A stretch of DNA of 64,000 nucleotides, from NCBI GenBank assembly GCA_016748015.1, contig JAAOMT010000591.1, positions 316,740 through 380,739 of the forward strand, written 5' to 3'. The stretch is from Geosiphon pyriformis. Lineage: Eukaryota; Glomeromycota; Glomeromycetes; Archaeosporales; Geosiphonaceae. How positions within the stretch are numbered: position 1 is the first letter of the stretch; each line of letters starts with the position of its first letter. The notes under the pieces are model-generated. The model was given only the letters and a program-made list of their open reading frames with translations, did no database searches and was not told the DNA's origin. Shown piece by piece: positions 1 through 12,044 of the stretch. The position numbers and the translations under genes are program-made.

Positions 1-2290
1 CGGTGTTCAAGCAATCAATTCCCAGTCTATTGTTGTTTTCTGTCACCTGACGAGATTTAATATTAGAGAGGGTTTCAATTGGTGATAAACCCGAATTTTC
101 TGCCAAAGCTAAAGGCGTTGCGTCTAAAGCGTTCGCAAAAGCGCGCATGGCGTATTGTTCAATTGTTGATATCTATTAAAAAAAAAATTTTTTATGTCAA
201 TTTTTGAATTCCTCCATTTCCAAATTTCTATTTGATATTACCTGTCCGGCAGCCTTAGAGACAGCCAATGAGCAACTGATTTCAGCCGCCCCACCACCAT
301 ATACCACACGATTATCTCTGATAAGATTACGTACGACACAAAGAGCATCATGAATTGCTCTTTTAGCTTCGTCAATAATCTAAAGTGGATGACTTGAGAT
401 AGGTTTGGGAAAATCTTGATTTATATCATAAAATATTTTAATGCCAACCATTTTGTTAGTGCCTCTCACAAATACTGTCACTGCTCGTGTATTTGAGCAT
501 TCTTCGATCACAAGCATGCGATCCTTTGTAGTTCCAAAAGAGATTTCTCGCACAAGACCAGCTGCACCCAGTTTTTCGGGTCGAAGGTCTTCAAAACGTG
601 GAACGATCCGGCCATTTGTAGCAATAGCTATTAGCTAAAGTATTGTGATCAATGAATTTTCATACGTCTTATTAGCAGCAATCTATTAACTTAAACTTTA
701 AAAAGATAGCCAGGCTTTCAATACTTACTTCAATCTCAGGCCCACCAACCCAGCGAACTGCCGGTAGTTGATTTTGCATTAACAAATGATTCGCTTCGTC
801 ATCAAATCCCCATTGGCAGATAACCAGATTCGCACCAGTATCTTTAACTCGTTTTATCATTTCTTCAAACTTTTCCCGTTCATATGTTTGTAATTTTTTA
901 TACTCTTCAACGGAGGTAATGTCCAATTTATGTTTTGTCTTCGGTTTCGGAGGTTCAAAAGGACATGTCAAAATGGCAATTTTGGCATTGCGAATTTCTC
1001 GAGGCATTTGTGGGTGTGACATGTCCTTATCAACGATTACCCCTTGGACTAAGACGGTGTCAACGAGTGATCCTCCAACCTTTCCATCAACCTTTATCAG
1101 TTCAAAATCAACATCTTTACGTTCAAAGTCGGCGACTGAGAGCACAGCATCGACTGCGATTTGAGCAAATTGTTCATGATGCTTGGAAACACTAAATGGG
1201 GATGATTTTGATTTTTGATATACGTTCCAATTAAAATGAAGGCAATAACAATGAGAATATGTACAACTTACATTTTGCTGCTGAGACTCGTTATAGCTGT
1301 CTTAAATAAATTATCTGTATTTTCCTTTGTGAAATCTACCACATCTGAGATGGTATCCAAATGATCTACGGCAACTTTGCATGCCCTTTCAAAACCATCA
1401 GCTATTCGAATTGGATGTATGCCTCTATTCAAAAGATTTTCACTTTGTTCAAGAAGAGCTCCAGCCAGAACTTGGTTTTATAATCAGAACAAGAAAATTT
1501 ATTCATTGATGTCAATAGAATATTGTGAACATTGGATAGGAAATTTTGGGCCATGCTGAAATTTAAACATTACAAACCAACAACACCGGTAGTTCCGTCC
1601 CCAATTTCATCATCTTGTGATTTTGATAATTGTACTAATAGCTTCGCAATCTGATGCTCTACTTCCATTTGACTTAAAATAGTAGCACCATCATTAGTCA
1701 CAGTAATATCGCCATCGGGAGAAATCAAGATCTTGTCAAGACCTTTGTAAACCAAAGGTAAAGTTCATAGATCAGAAAATTGTCCGTTAATTTTTTTTCA
1801 AGTAATAAAGAAGGATTCGGAGCATATGTTATAATTAAGGAAAACAAGATAGAATTAATCATTAGATTATAGGGTTGGTTAAGCATCAGAAGTATGATAG
1901 CTTTTCAGACTACTACGACTTTTCTATGAATTAAAAGATTCAGTACAATTTCTGACGAACCCCTTGGACCCAATGATGTTTTGATTATGTTGGCGACAGT
2001 CTTGGCAGCTAAAATGTGAGACTAGAACGAGATTAAAGTTGAGTGAATATAATAGGTTTTGTATCAGAAAGAAAAGTAGAATAAGGGAAACCCAAAGAAT
2101 TCTTATTTTAAAAAACATTCTTCTTTTCAAACAGGTAAACTTGATCATGCCATTGAAAACTGAGATTCAATCAACCTACCTTAATGGCCTCAGCGCCGCT
2201 CAACCTGCTTTTGTTTTGCTGTTCACGAAGTATGATGAAAGGCCGACCATATTCGTCGGTCGCGTACATAGCACTCATATTAGGATTCAT
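1..2290 (-). CDS. CCT5: T-complex protein 1 subunit epsilon (chaperonin CCT5), 3' end off window
   Basis: This is one of the eight subunits of the cytosolic TRiC/CCT chaperonin, the ATP-driven double ring that folds actin, tubulin and other proteins. I read eight exons on the minus strand: 2290-2180, 2021-1961, 1742-1578, 1470-1272, 1191-729, 634-449, 379-242 and 172 to the edge. All junctions are GT-AG and in phase, giving about 498 residues. The family normally has about 540, so roughly 40 C-terminal residues lie outside. The ATP-site motifs TNDGATIL and GDGTTG (near residue 107) and the GGGAAEIS motif (near 422) are intact. The epsilon-specific stretches [12 protein letters not shown] and [14 protein letters not shown] assign the paralogue. 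The ATG at 2290 is the first after an in-frame TAG. The next gene upstream on the same strand ends about 310 bp away. Confidence 0.95.
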
Positions 2291-2602
2291 CTTAAGCTAC
2301 AGATTCTATCGGGAAGAAAGCTCCACAGGAATTGGCTAAAATTTTAAAAAATCAAAGTATTTTTTGAACCAGATTGATGTACTACAATAGAAATTGGAAG
2401 GCTAAATTCGTGGATCCTGGATTCAAATTAAATTCATACATTCAAATGTTAATAGTCTAAATTACATATCATTAAGAGTTTGGGTCTTTAAAATTTTGAA
2501 TTTCCATTACTATTCTCCTAAATCTAAAATAAAGTATATTGAACTTGAAGAAGATTCATTCTTTGTAACTTTTCACCTTATTTCTCTATTGTTTCATTTA
2601 TT
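2291..2602 (-). promoter_or_regulatory. Intergenic spacer holding the CCT5 promoter and the 3' end of the transporter gene
   Basis: This stretch of about 310 bp separates the stop of the SLC35-like gene (2603) from the CCT5 start (2290), both on the minus strand. It must contain the transcript end of the former and the promoter of the latter. It is AT-rich. I see no coding continuity and no motif I would name with confidence. Confidence 0.4.
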
Positions 2603-4225
2603 TTACTGCTTTCTCGTCTTGCTAATAGAAAAAACCGTAACACATCCAATAACAATAACAGCACTCCATCCTTTCCAAATATTAAAACATTGTCCAGAAT
2701 CTATATCACAAAATAAAAAATGACTCATTGCAAAAACTACAACAGCTCTTACCGAATTCAACAAACCAGTTGAAACATTTCCCGTAGACTTAACCAACGA
2801 ATAATAGGAAAAGTTATGCACAAATGAGGCCAAAACTAATAATAAATAAATAATGATAATTACCTTACCACCGATATCGGATTTTTTCTCGATAATTTCA
2901 TTTGTTACAAGTGAATCCCAATGGGGGAATGTGTATATGGTGAGATAAATTAAACAAATGAAACTGCCATAACAACCAACTAAAAAACATGTTGTAACTG
3001 GCGATGGCGGGTTATTATTAGAATCTTTGGTCGAAAGAATCATATCGGAAACTACGTAAACGCATGCATATCCGAATGTCGCAACGCAGGTCAATATCAT
3101 TCCAAACATTGTCGTTGATATTGTAAAGGAATGAAGTAATGCAGGACCACTTCCACTTATTGTTGGCGGTGGTGCTTTAATTTCATCGCTCTGTTCGATA
3201 CCGAGTGCACTAATCGCTAAGCCAAATGATACCCCAATAATACAAACCCATTGGACCAATGAAAGTGATCGTCGAAGAAATACGAAAGAGAGAACTGCAC
3301 ACCATACTACAACGGAACTGTATATTACTTGATACATCTACAATAAAATATATCATTTAAAAATGTAAATTACATAAAATAAGAAACAATAAAAGAGTTC
3401 CTAAAAATTTTTATAATAATAATACTCACACCACTACCGATATAAAAGAACCCAATCGTTAATAAAAAGCTGGCACTAACATCCAAAATTGATGCACCAA
3501 TTACTTTTTTATGCTTGATCAGTGGTTCGCCACTTGATTTTGGAATTGAACAGTCAACTACAGTTATTTGGTCTGCAATAACATCCTCATCATTTTCTTC
3601 GGGAATGTGATCAGGTACCAAACGGTAATCATCCATTTTTTTTGAAGCGCTCTAAAGAAATATAAAAACAAGTTTATTATCATATTCCAACAAATTATCT
3701 ATGTCAAAAAATTACCCGAATGGAAATCAGATCAATTTCAGTATTAGCCGTTCCATCCATAACTACTTTATCAATCGCTGTCAAAGTACACCATTGACAA
3801 GGGATCAGGAATAAACCAACCAGTGCCATCCCTATATAGGAGGCAGTATTGGTAAGAAGGCTAAAAAAATAAAAATAAAAAGTTAATGGGAATTAATTTT
3901 CATTCGCGAACAATCAAAATTTCGTACTATTTCATGTTTTAAATACGCTTTCCAATTTTAACTAAAGAAAACTGAACCTTAGAAATTAATATCATCAAAA
4001 ATATTTGTACCTAATTCCAGCTAAGAATAAGTAGAAAATGAAAAAAGGAGGTTACTTGAGCAAACTCAACTTTTAGATGAAGAGAGAGCCAAAGAACGTA
4101 TACTAACTAGCAGCGCCTTGATAGTATAAGTATTGTGTTCCCATTGTTTGAAATAGACCTGAAAAGAGAAATAATCCCTGTTGAAATACAATGGCTTGTA
4201 AGGAAGGTGGTCTCGTCACCGTCAT
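2603..4225 (-). CDS. SLC35-like drug/metabolite-superfamily transporter (multi-pass membrane protein)
   Basis: Five exons on the minus strand give a 409-residue polytopic protein: 4225-4108, 4020-4011, 3860-3716, 3651-3430 and 3337-2603. About ten hydrophobic helices fit the EamA/SLC35 fold of nucleotide-sugar and related solute transporters of Golgi, vacuole or plasma membrane. A hydrophilic acidic loop (around MDDYRLVPDH) separates the two halves. The stretch YSSVVVWCAVLSFVFLRR followed by QWVCIIGVSFGLAIS is the typical end of the first EamA repeat. The start ATG at 4225 follows an in-frame TAG. Exon 2 is only 10 nt but keeps the frame; without it exons 1 and 3 do not join in phase. The substrate cannot be told from sequence. 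It is transcribed divergently from THO2, with a 193-bp gap. Confidence 0.8.
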
Positions 4226-4418
4226 TTTAACGGTTTTAAGAAATAAATGTTGAGGGAACCTTTTAGTCGAGCTCTAAACTGATTTAAAAATCATTAGGAT
4301 GGAAGGTAGCTTATGTAATCTAAGTACATTACTACTAATATACCTAACTTGAAATTCCAAATTTAGCTATTAAATACACACTTCCTTCGTTCTCATAATA
4401 TTTCCAACCGAGAAAGAA
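4226..4418. promoter_or_regulatory. Divergent promoter between the SLC35-like gene and THO2
   Basis: The two start codons are only 193 bp apart and point away from each other, so both promoters must lie here, perhaps as one bidirectional unit. The sequence is AT-rich. I see no strong TATA box, only T- and A-rich patches. Confidence 0.5.
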
Positions 4419-7400
4419 ATGAATCTCGTTGCACGACTTGAAAGTATACTTTCTATAGGAGAAAAAGAAAGTCGGGAAGCAGAAGTTGACTTCCTATTTC
4501 AACAAATCAATGGGCTTGAGGATAAAGACCCATTAATCGAGAAATTTCTTGATCATATTTGGGTTAAAGATGTTGAGATTCAAGATTTTAAAGACGATGT
4601 TACTCTTCCAAGTAGTGGAGTGATCGTCAGCGCTTATAAAGAAAGGATAAGTAGTATAGTTAAAAGAATATCTGTAAGTGTCCTCCTCTACCTTTTGGTT
4701 ATGCTTGATCACGCAAAGTTTGAAATTTCTATGGAGAAATAGTTACAACATTTTGAGAGGTTTTGCTTTGGATTCAGCAAAATAAAGGAAATTGTGTCCG
4801 CATTTCGTTATCCTTTCTATTTTATGGTGATTAATTATCCTTTCTCCCTTTTTTCCAGGAAAAAAAATATATTGATTCTCGCCTTCTAAAGGCGCGGCTT
4901 GAAATACCCCTGCTTTTTCGCGCTGGGCTGGTAACCTCGTTTTTTGAAAAAAAGGCAGTAAGGATGAACACCTCTATGATGTAAGTTGGAAGCTTTCCAG
5001 CCAGCCAACTATCCATCGAGCAGTCTGTCGTTGAATCGGCGACATCCTTTGAACAGTGCATCTCCTCGATCAGTACCATGCGGCAATTATATTATACTCA
5101 AAAATTTTACTTCCATCAATGAATTTTCCCAAAATTTTATCTAAAAGTTACTGCGCATTCCTAACTTATAAGGTATCGGCAACATAAATTCAATCTTCTA
5201 CACGAAGAATCCGAAGGCTTCGCTAAGGTGATTTATGACTTATCTACCCTGGTCGATCCCAAATATGCCGAAGAGGATCAAGTCTCCCAAAAATCTCGTG
5301 CGGTTAATCTCATGGGCCGCCTACGCTCATACATAGGATACTTCAGTCTTGACCCAAATCGTGTCTTGGATTTAGTTTTGGATGCTTTTATTGCGAATGT
5401 AAAAACCTCCCACGAACTCTTTATTACTCTTCTGAAGGTTTCACCATGGTCCCCGGATCCAGATCGCGATCTCGACATGCATTATCAGTCAGAAATACCA
5501 ATAGAGGAAAATCAAGGTATTACTAGCGATGTTGTAATGCAAGACGTCGCTCATGATCGATTAAACGATGCGTCTTCTGGAGATATTCAAATAAATTCTG
5601 GTACCGATGATAACGTGGAAATGAATGAGGCTACCAATGATCTTGGTGAAATGCAAATCGCCGTCCAACCTTTAATTAGTCAAGACTCGATCAGGATTGA
5701 TTCCCAGCCAAAGAACCAAAAGGAATTATCCTTTGAACCTAGTCGTCTCGGAAACCGCTTCATTGGACAGCTGTTAGGTGAACGGTACCGTCGACATTTC
5801 TCAGGAAACGAAATTCTTGAGGATGAAAATTTGGAACTTTTGAACATTACCACTGCCATCCTTATACATGAAGAAATCGTATGCATGCTTGATGTTATCA
5901 CGTACCTTCAAAATCACGCCAAGGCAGAATACCACTTGGATGAATTAGCGAAAGGCCTTTTGGAAATTGGGGATTTCCAAAATGCGAGATATCTCATTTA
6001 TCAAATGGATTTTGAAAACCTTGGCGATGGTATCTTGGATCGCCTTCGTTCCATATTTGACGAGGCCTCCGCACCAATTTATGCTGTAAACTGTGTCACC
6101 GGACTTCGTAAAACAACACTTCCGACCCATACACATTTTTACAGACCAAGAGCAGATATTATTCCCAAATTTCAGACACTTGACGAACTCAAAAACTGTG
6201 ATGGGGAAGGCTTTGAGCTCATGATGTTAATCGGGCATGGATTTGCTCGGGATGTCAGATCATTGACGAAACTTGTACGATTGGCTTTAGCCGATCTTGA
6301 AAAGGTATTTTATGAAACTTTCAATCTCCTGCTCATTAGTTATGTGAAATGTCGAAAATATTAATCTAGAATGACTTGCTTGTGGAAACTCTTTCTGAAT
6401 AAACATGGTTTTGACAGTCAAAGCTGAAGCAAGGCGCACCTCACACGAAGGAACAAGTTCAAACTTGGCTTGATGCCGAGATTAGTTGGATCAAAGTAAT
6501 ACGAAAGTCTCTTCTGCCTAGTCTTTCGCTATCCCAAACAAACCCTTCTCTGGTTAACGAAGTTTGGGCTGTTTTGAAAAAATTAACTTATGAAAGAAGG
6601 CATTTTTAATATTAAATTTTCTTGATTATCTCTTTTTGGTGATATATTCAGTCAAATTGATTTTTCAAATATCATTTATCATAACAGATTCGGTTTATAT
6701 CAAGCCTGGCGAAAACATTCTTTTGCTCCCAATTCCATTCTCAAGCCGGGTGTTGAGAAAGCGCAAGAAGCGGTGGATCCCATCGTACGCCGTGCCACCA
6801 AAGAAAACGCTAAAGAATATTCTCGACCCTTAGGAAAAGCTTCCCATCAAAATCCTATCGTTGTCTCGATGACAATGATTCATTGGGCCAAGATGCATGA
6901 CAATATGATAACCGTTGTGGTTGACATGTGCAAGCACATGTCCGAATTATCGTTCGACGTTGCCACCTATTTAATCCTCGATGCCTTGTCAGATAATAAG
7001 GACCCGGGTAAAAAGATGAAAGACGATGGCGTAAACTGGAAAGATTGGATTACCAGTAAGTACCATCTTGAACTCTGTTTAACATTCTAATATGCTAATT
7101 TTGAAACCGCAAATTACTAGATCTTTCCAAGTTTTGCGGGCACATGTGTAAAAAATATGATGGAATGTGTATGGAGGCGATTTTGAGTTACATTGATTTG
7201 TCTCTCTCCCGACCCGGCCAATCCCACGATCTTGTTGTTATAGCACAACTTGTGGAAATAATGAGTGGGATCTCTCCTCTCGGCGCACTCTCCGCCACTG
7301 ATGTATCCGTCATTGGTGCCAGTGAAACTTGCCGTAAAGAACAACTGTATAAGTTTAGTGAAAAACTTAATATGCGTAAAAGCACTCGTAGACTTGTAGA

Positions 7401-9915
7401 TGCCTTGAGAAAGACCAATTTGGCTTTCCCGTTGGTAAAGCTGCTGGCTGTTATTAAATATTTTCATTCCTACAAAGATCAATCATACTCTCATATCAAA
7501 CTCATGACGAATAATGTTGACAGAGTAAGATATACAACTATATTTCATACTCAACGTTTTTTCTTAATCTTTTGAATAACAAATTTTCTCGTATCAACAT
7601 TTTAGTGTCAATCAATCTTTGTGCAATACTGCGAATTTCTTTCCTATCATTTACCAACTACCGAAAAGTTTCCAAGATTCGATGAACTTCGAATCAATCT
7701 TGGACTTGAACCAGAAGCGGCGTTTCGAATTCTAAGGAAGCATCTAGGTGATATGATCTCCAAGTCGGCGAATAATAAAGAAACTTCCATGATTTGGCAA
7801 CCGGGACTCCTTAAAACAATTGAACAAGTCAAGCAAACTCTCAAACCTTCTGTATGGGAGAAGATAAGCCCCGAGTTTTATACTACTTTCTGGCAATTGC
7901 AGTTATATGATATTAACTACCCAAAGACTGGATACCAAGACCTTCTTTCAGAGGTTACCAAACAGCTTGAAGAGGAGGAACAAAACAGGAAAAATAATAA
8001 AAAAGTCAAAAAGGATAAAGAAAAGGCCTTAAAGTCAACCTATCAGAAAGTGGAGGAGGAACTTAAAGATCATGAAGCCCATGTAAATCAGGTTAAACGT
8101 CGTCTTCTTATTGAAAAAGACCACTGGTTTTCAACCCTTCCCGCGGAAAGAAAAGAAATTGTTAATGCAATATGGCAACATTGCCTATTTCCTCGTTTAT
8201 ATTCCTCCGCCGAAGACGCACTGTTTTGTGCCAAATTCATAGAATCTATGCACGAGATTGGCACGGCCAATTTTTCCACATTGACACTATATGATCAAAT
8301 CTTCGCCGAGTCTGTTCAAATAATCCTTTTCTCGCTCACCGACCAAGAAACTCGTCACTATGGCCGTTTTTTGAACACTATTCTGGATTTTTTGTCAAAA
8401 TTACATAGCGATCAGTCAGCATTTGTAGAAAGCGGTCAAGGTGAGAAGGGTCTTCCCGGATTTATAATGAAATGGCCAACTCAGAATCGACAGGCGTTTA
8501 ATGTCTCCAAGTCTGACCTCATCAACTATCAAGAGTTTCGAGAGGTTTTCCATAAGTGGCATTGCAAGCTTCGCACTGCGTTTATCGCTAGTCTCAACTC
8601 GACTTATTACAATGAGCATCGTAATGCTTTGATCGCACTTAGCTGCATCAGTAAATATTTCCCCGCAGTTTCCACACATGGGGAATCTTTACAAAAAGCA
8701 GTGGGTCACTTAATTGATACTACTGGTCTAGATGAAATCAGACTTTTGGCCACCAGCTATTCCGGAATCTTGGGTAAAAAAACCAAAACATGGGTTCCCA
8801 AAGCTAAATTCTATACGCCCAAACCTGATCGGAAAAATGCTCCTGTCCCATCTACTACACGTCTTGTAACAGAAAGTACCAAGACAGATAAATCACAATC
8901 TTCTACAACCCCTTCTGTTACCTCCAAGAGCATACCAGTTGAACCTGCGAAAACACCCAAAAAGTCCACAACCCCTGTTGTCCCTACAACACCTGCCTCT
9001 AATGGAACTCCTCCATCGAATGTCTCAAAAACAGGTGCGATGCTGCACCCACTTCCCAAAAAACCGAAACCAGAAATGAAGCTTGAAAAGAATAATATAC
9101 CGCGTGAAGAACGTCGTGAACGACCTGAACGGGAGCGTATTGATGAACGTCAACGTGATCGCACAAATAGACTGAAACCAGTTGATGAACCTCAGGAAAA
9201 GAGAGAAGAAAAGAGGGCAGGTGACCACCATCGTCGTGAAAAAGAACGTCTTAAAGATAACGAAAAATCTCGGGACGAAAAACCGAAGGAAGTTAAACAG
9301 AAGGATGATAAACCGAGGGATAATTCCAGAATGATTGAAGAACGACCACGAGAAATTCGTGAGGAACGGAGGTCTAACAATAATGATCGTCAATCGAATT
9401 CTTCGTCTTCGGTGCGAAGACATGACGAACAAGATCGTCCAAATCATCGCACTGAACCCAGCCCACGAAAAAGACCACGCGAAGAGGATTCCGTTTCAAA
9501 CCCTACTCGAAGATTTAAGGAAGATGAACTGATCTCCTCGACCTCTAGACGTCCAAAACCTCGAAATGCTGAAGAATTGGAGTTAAACAGAAGCGGCAGT
9601 AACCGGCATGCATCGTCCACATCTGCATCAAAAAGAGAACGTGATCACGAAATTGAGGCTCCAGGCGCCTCTTCCAAGAAAACTAAAGCTAATCATCAAA
9701 GCAACCATCAGAGTAGCACCAGTTCTTCGGGGCAAAGACCCCCCATTAAATTGCAAAGACAGTCCACCAGTTCATCGAGCAAAGGTAGCTTGACCAATAC
9801 AGCGGAAGTGATTGCCCCTCCGAAAAGTACATCATCCTCCCGTCGTGTAGTTATCGAAAATAAAACCCGTGAAACCAGGGACAAGGGTCGTGACCAAAGG
9901 CGTGGAAGGAATTAA
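4419..9915 (+). CDS. THO2: THO complex subunit 2 (Tho2/THOC2)
   Basis: This is the large scaffold of the nuclear THO/TREX complex, which couples transcription elongation to mRNP assembly and export and limits R-loops. Seven exons: 4419-4673, 4859-4980, 5173-6304, 6418-6599, 6688-7055, 7121-7524 and 7606-9915, giving about 1,590 residues, the size of THOC2. Orthologue landmarks run in order: FNLLHEESEGFAKV and LDPNRVLDLVLDAF in exon 3, GKASHQNPIVV in exon 5, KFCGHMCKKY across exons 5-6, then the Tho2 domain (about residues 820-1200). The last 370 residues are a low-complexity basic/acidic tail rich in Arg, Glu, Lys and Ser, likely disordered and RNA-binding. The exon 3-4 acceptor is uncertain by 7 nt (6417 or 6424). 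The fourth intron (6600-6687) has no usable GT and needs a GC donor. Confidence 0.95.
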
Positions 9916-10504
9916 TAGAAGACTGAGAAATATCTGGGTAAATTTATATCCAATCTATATGAAAAACAATCAATAATATATGTTGATAAGACCTTTTTCA
10001 TCCTTCTTTTAGAGTAGTGAGAAAATTCTTTCCATTACTCTTCTCAATATTTTATTCCTTTGTTTAAATTGCAAGCCCTTCATGCCATTGATCATTAGTT
10101 GTTTATTGTATTATCGCATTTCGTTTTTTTTGACAATACTAACGGTCGATTAGTTGGGTATTGGCGAAAGAAAACGCTTTCATTTAGTAAAATATAAAAA
10201 TTTTACTAGCAATAAATTTAGAATAATTGATTATATCATGAATTATCGAGCGATTCAGCCAATTATCGTTTTATTGCATTTAACAATAAAGATTCATAGT
10301 ATCACGAATATGTTCATTTGCATGAGTTTAACATTTTTGATCGAGGTGAAACTCGTGCGTCAGACTCCATAATACTAATATAAATTCCCCAATCAAGTGG
10401 ATATGCTGGAAGCAAATATTCTCTATACACAGTCCCACAATTTTGCAGATAACTTCTAAACTTTATATAGACTCATCACCAACACCTATTTATATCTCTT
10501 TAAA
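9916..10504. other. Intergenic, downstream of THO2
   Basis: This AT-rich spacer contains the THO2 3' end; T-rich and AATAAT-like signals occur at about 9,970-10,050. A 72-codon ORF at 10,154-10,372 is low-complexity and has no family features, so I do not call it a gene. Confidence 0.5.
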
Positions 10505-10665
10505 AGGGTGCGTGGCAGCATACTTCAGTGCTGAATGCCACACGGCTCGTTCAACGTAGCCGTGCAGAATCGTCATCAAGAGATTTTGCGCGCATAATTT
10601 TTAGGGGCGTCTACGGGCGGTTGTCTGGCTTCGTTTGAGCTGACGCCGCCCCTGATGCGAAATTG
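10505..10665. repeat. GC-rich, hairpin-rich segment (candidate SINE-like repeat or structured RNA)
   Basis: About 160 bp stands out from its AT-rich surroundings. It contains successive self-complementary blocks. GTGGCA at 10,512 pairs with TGCCAC about 17 bases on, enclosing TTCAG/CTGAA. CACGGCT at 10,541 pairs with AGCCGTG at 10,558 across a 10-base loop. GGGGCG at 10,604 can pair with CGCCCC near 10,645. I recall similar peptide-like readings on the minus strand in Rhizophagus gene models, which would fit a dispersed repeat, but copy number cannot be seen here. It could also be a decayed gene fragment. Confidence 0.4.
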
Positions 10666-10835
10666 AAATGAGTGTGGTGTAGAGTTGTAGGCTTGGGTCA
10701 AAGATAACCATCTAAATAATTTATATACTGTAACAAAGAGAACTTGTGACATCATTCTTTAATTTCCTACTTACTTAAAATAAATTAAGTTTTCAACGCG
10801 TAACATCATACTGGAATTTGTTTTGACAAATAAAA

Positions 10836-11599
10836 ATTTTCACGTCTCGGCATCCTCTTGGGCCCTTGACGATTTTGGAGAATGGTGTGCGGTGAATGCA
10901 ACGTTCAGTGGGAAAAAAGTAGAATCATAGATTTCATGAAGGGCTCCCTGGAGCTACCACAGATGTAAAAATTTCCGAGGAAGTCAGGCAGCAGGCAGGC
11001 GATATGTTAAAAGACCTCGAGGTATGTATTGTCTACTTGTTTGAATGTGAATGATGCGAAAGGACGAGAGGGACAGTTTGCGACACCAATGACCGCCAGT
11101 TGGTTTGGTCTTCGCAATGCCATTTAGCAAGTTCGAAGAGTCTGTTTCTTGATTCCTGCGGCAAGCTAGAGGGACTACTTGTCAGCCGGTGGCCCTCACT
11201 TAGGGATAAGAGTTGTACCCAGAACTTCGGGCACTAGGTCAATCTGGTCACACTGTGGACCGTCTGTCGGAGCATTGCTTCTTCCACGGTATGCCAGAGA
11301 GACTACTCGTCAGCCGGTGGCCGTAGCCCTCACCATAGGGAATGGGCGGCTCCTAGACACCACATAGGCCCACTCGTTAAGGTTGCACCTAAACCGTCGG
11401 CAGGAGTTTTACTATTTGCTTTATACATTGAAATGAAAGCATCATAAGACAAAGGAGGACTATTTCGATGCTGCAAAGTTCAATGCTTCGAAAAGAAAAC
11501 TGGAATCGTTAATAACAGATGTTAGATTACAACGTGCACGATATATGCAATCGCAAGTGGCCGTCAATTCACGTCTTCTCCGTATAAGGCAAAGCTGAA
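10836..11599 (+). pseudogene. Coding-like fragments of an unrecognised gene, possibly broken
   Basis: Three stretches have protein-like composition but do not join cleanly. About 10,836-10,930 reads HVSASSWALDDFGEWC and onward to a TAG. About 10,936-11,020 reads ISEEVRQQAGDMLKDLE and ends at a good GTATGT donor. After an AG acceptor at about 11,458, 11,459-11,599 reads YFDAAKFNASKRKLESL to RLLRIRQS and a TGA. The last two join in frame across a 437-bp putative intron filled by a GC-rich repeat block. The first and second are separated by an in-frame stop or an unseen short intron. The product would be a helical, charged C-terminus. I do not recognise the family; this may be a gene remnant or part of a dispersed repeat. 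Confidence 0.3.
11060..11420 (+). repeat. GC-rich block with internal direct repeats inside the putative intron
   Basis: Base composition shifts sharply to GC compared with both sides. The string GACTACTTGTCAGCCGGTGG at 11,173 recurs with one mismatch at 11,302, and each copy is followed closely by CCCTCAC, so the block contains a roughly 129-bp duplication. No ORF with family features spans it. It looks like an inserted short repeat, but the family is not recognised and terminal repeats or target duplications were not found by eye. Confidence 0.45.
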
Positions 11600-12017
11600 C
11601 GTAAGTCATTATTTTCTCATGTGGAATAAAATATGTGTAATTTGTACATGCCCAAAATTTCAAAATGACTTTACGATCATGAAGTCTAACTTTATGGCAT
11701 AAAGAAGGTACATGGCTATTTTTATATATAACAATTATGTATATGAACTAATTTATCATTTTTGATAATGTAAAATTTTATAACAAAAATCAGCAAAAAA
11801 TTATTTTAATTATTACAATAACTTGAATAAATTAACCAAATACAAATTAATGAATTAGTAAATTTATATAAAATAATTTAAACCATTTTAAATTAGTTGG
11901 TAAAAATAATTTGGTATTAATATATTGATTGTAATTTTAAAAATTAAAATATTTTTATTTATTAATAATTGTGTATTTTATAAATAATCATTATATTTTT
12001 TTTAAAGTTTATATATA
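11600..12017. other. AT-rich spacer
   Basis: Very AT-rich sequence up to the Tc1/mariner end. Nothing recognisable. Confidence 0.6.
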
Positions 12018-12044
12018 CAGAGGGATATAAAAAGTATTGAACAC
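12018..12044 (+). repeat. Left terminal inverted repeat of the Tc1/mariner element
   Basis: It begins CAGAGGGATATAAAAA and ends TATTGAACAC, and matches the reverse complement of the right end except for one substitution and two single-base gaps. It is preceded by TA. Confidence 0.88.

Noticed and set aside
4831-5278. Minus-strand ORFs opposite THO2 exons 2-3
   Set aside because: Shadows of the THO2 coding strand, which matches THOC2 and has consistent splice sites.
10154-10372. 72-codon ORF after THO2
   Set aside because: AT-driven composition, no homology features, no supporting signals.
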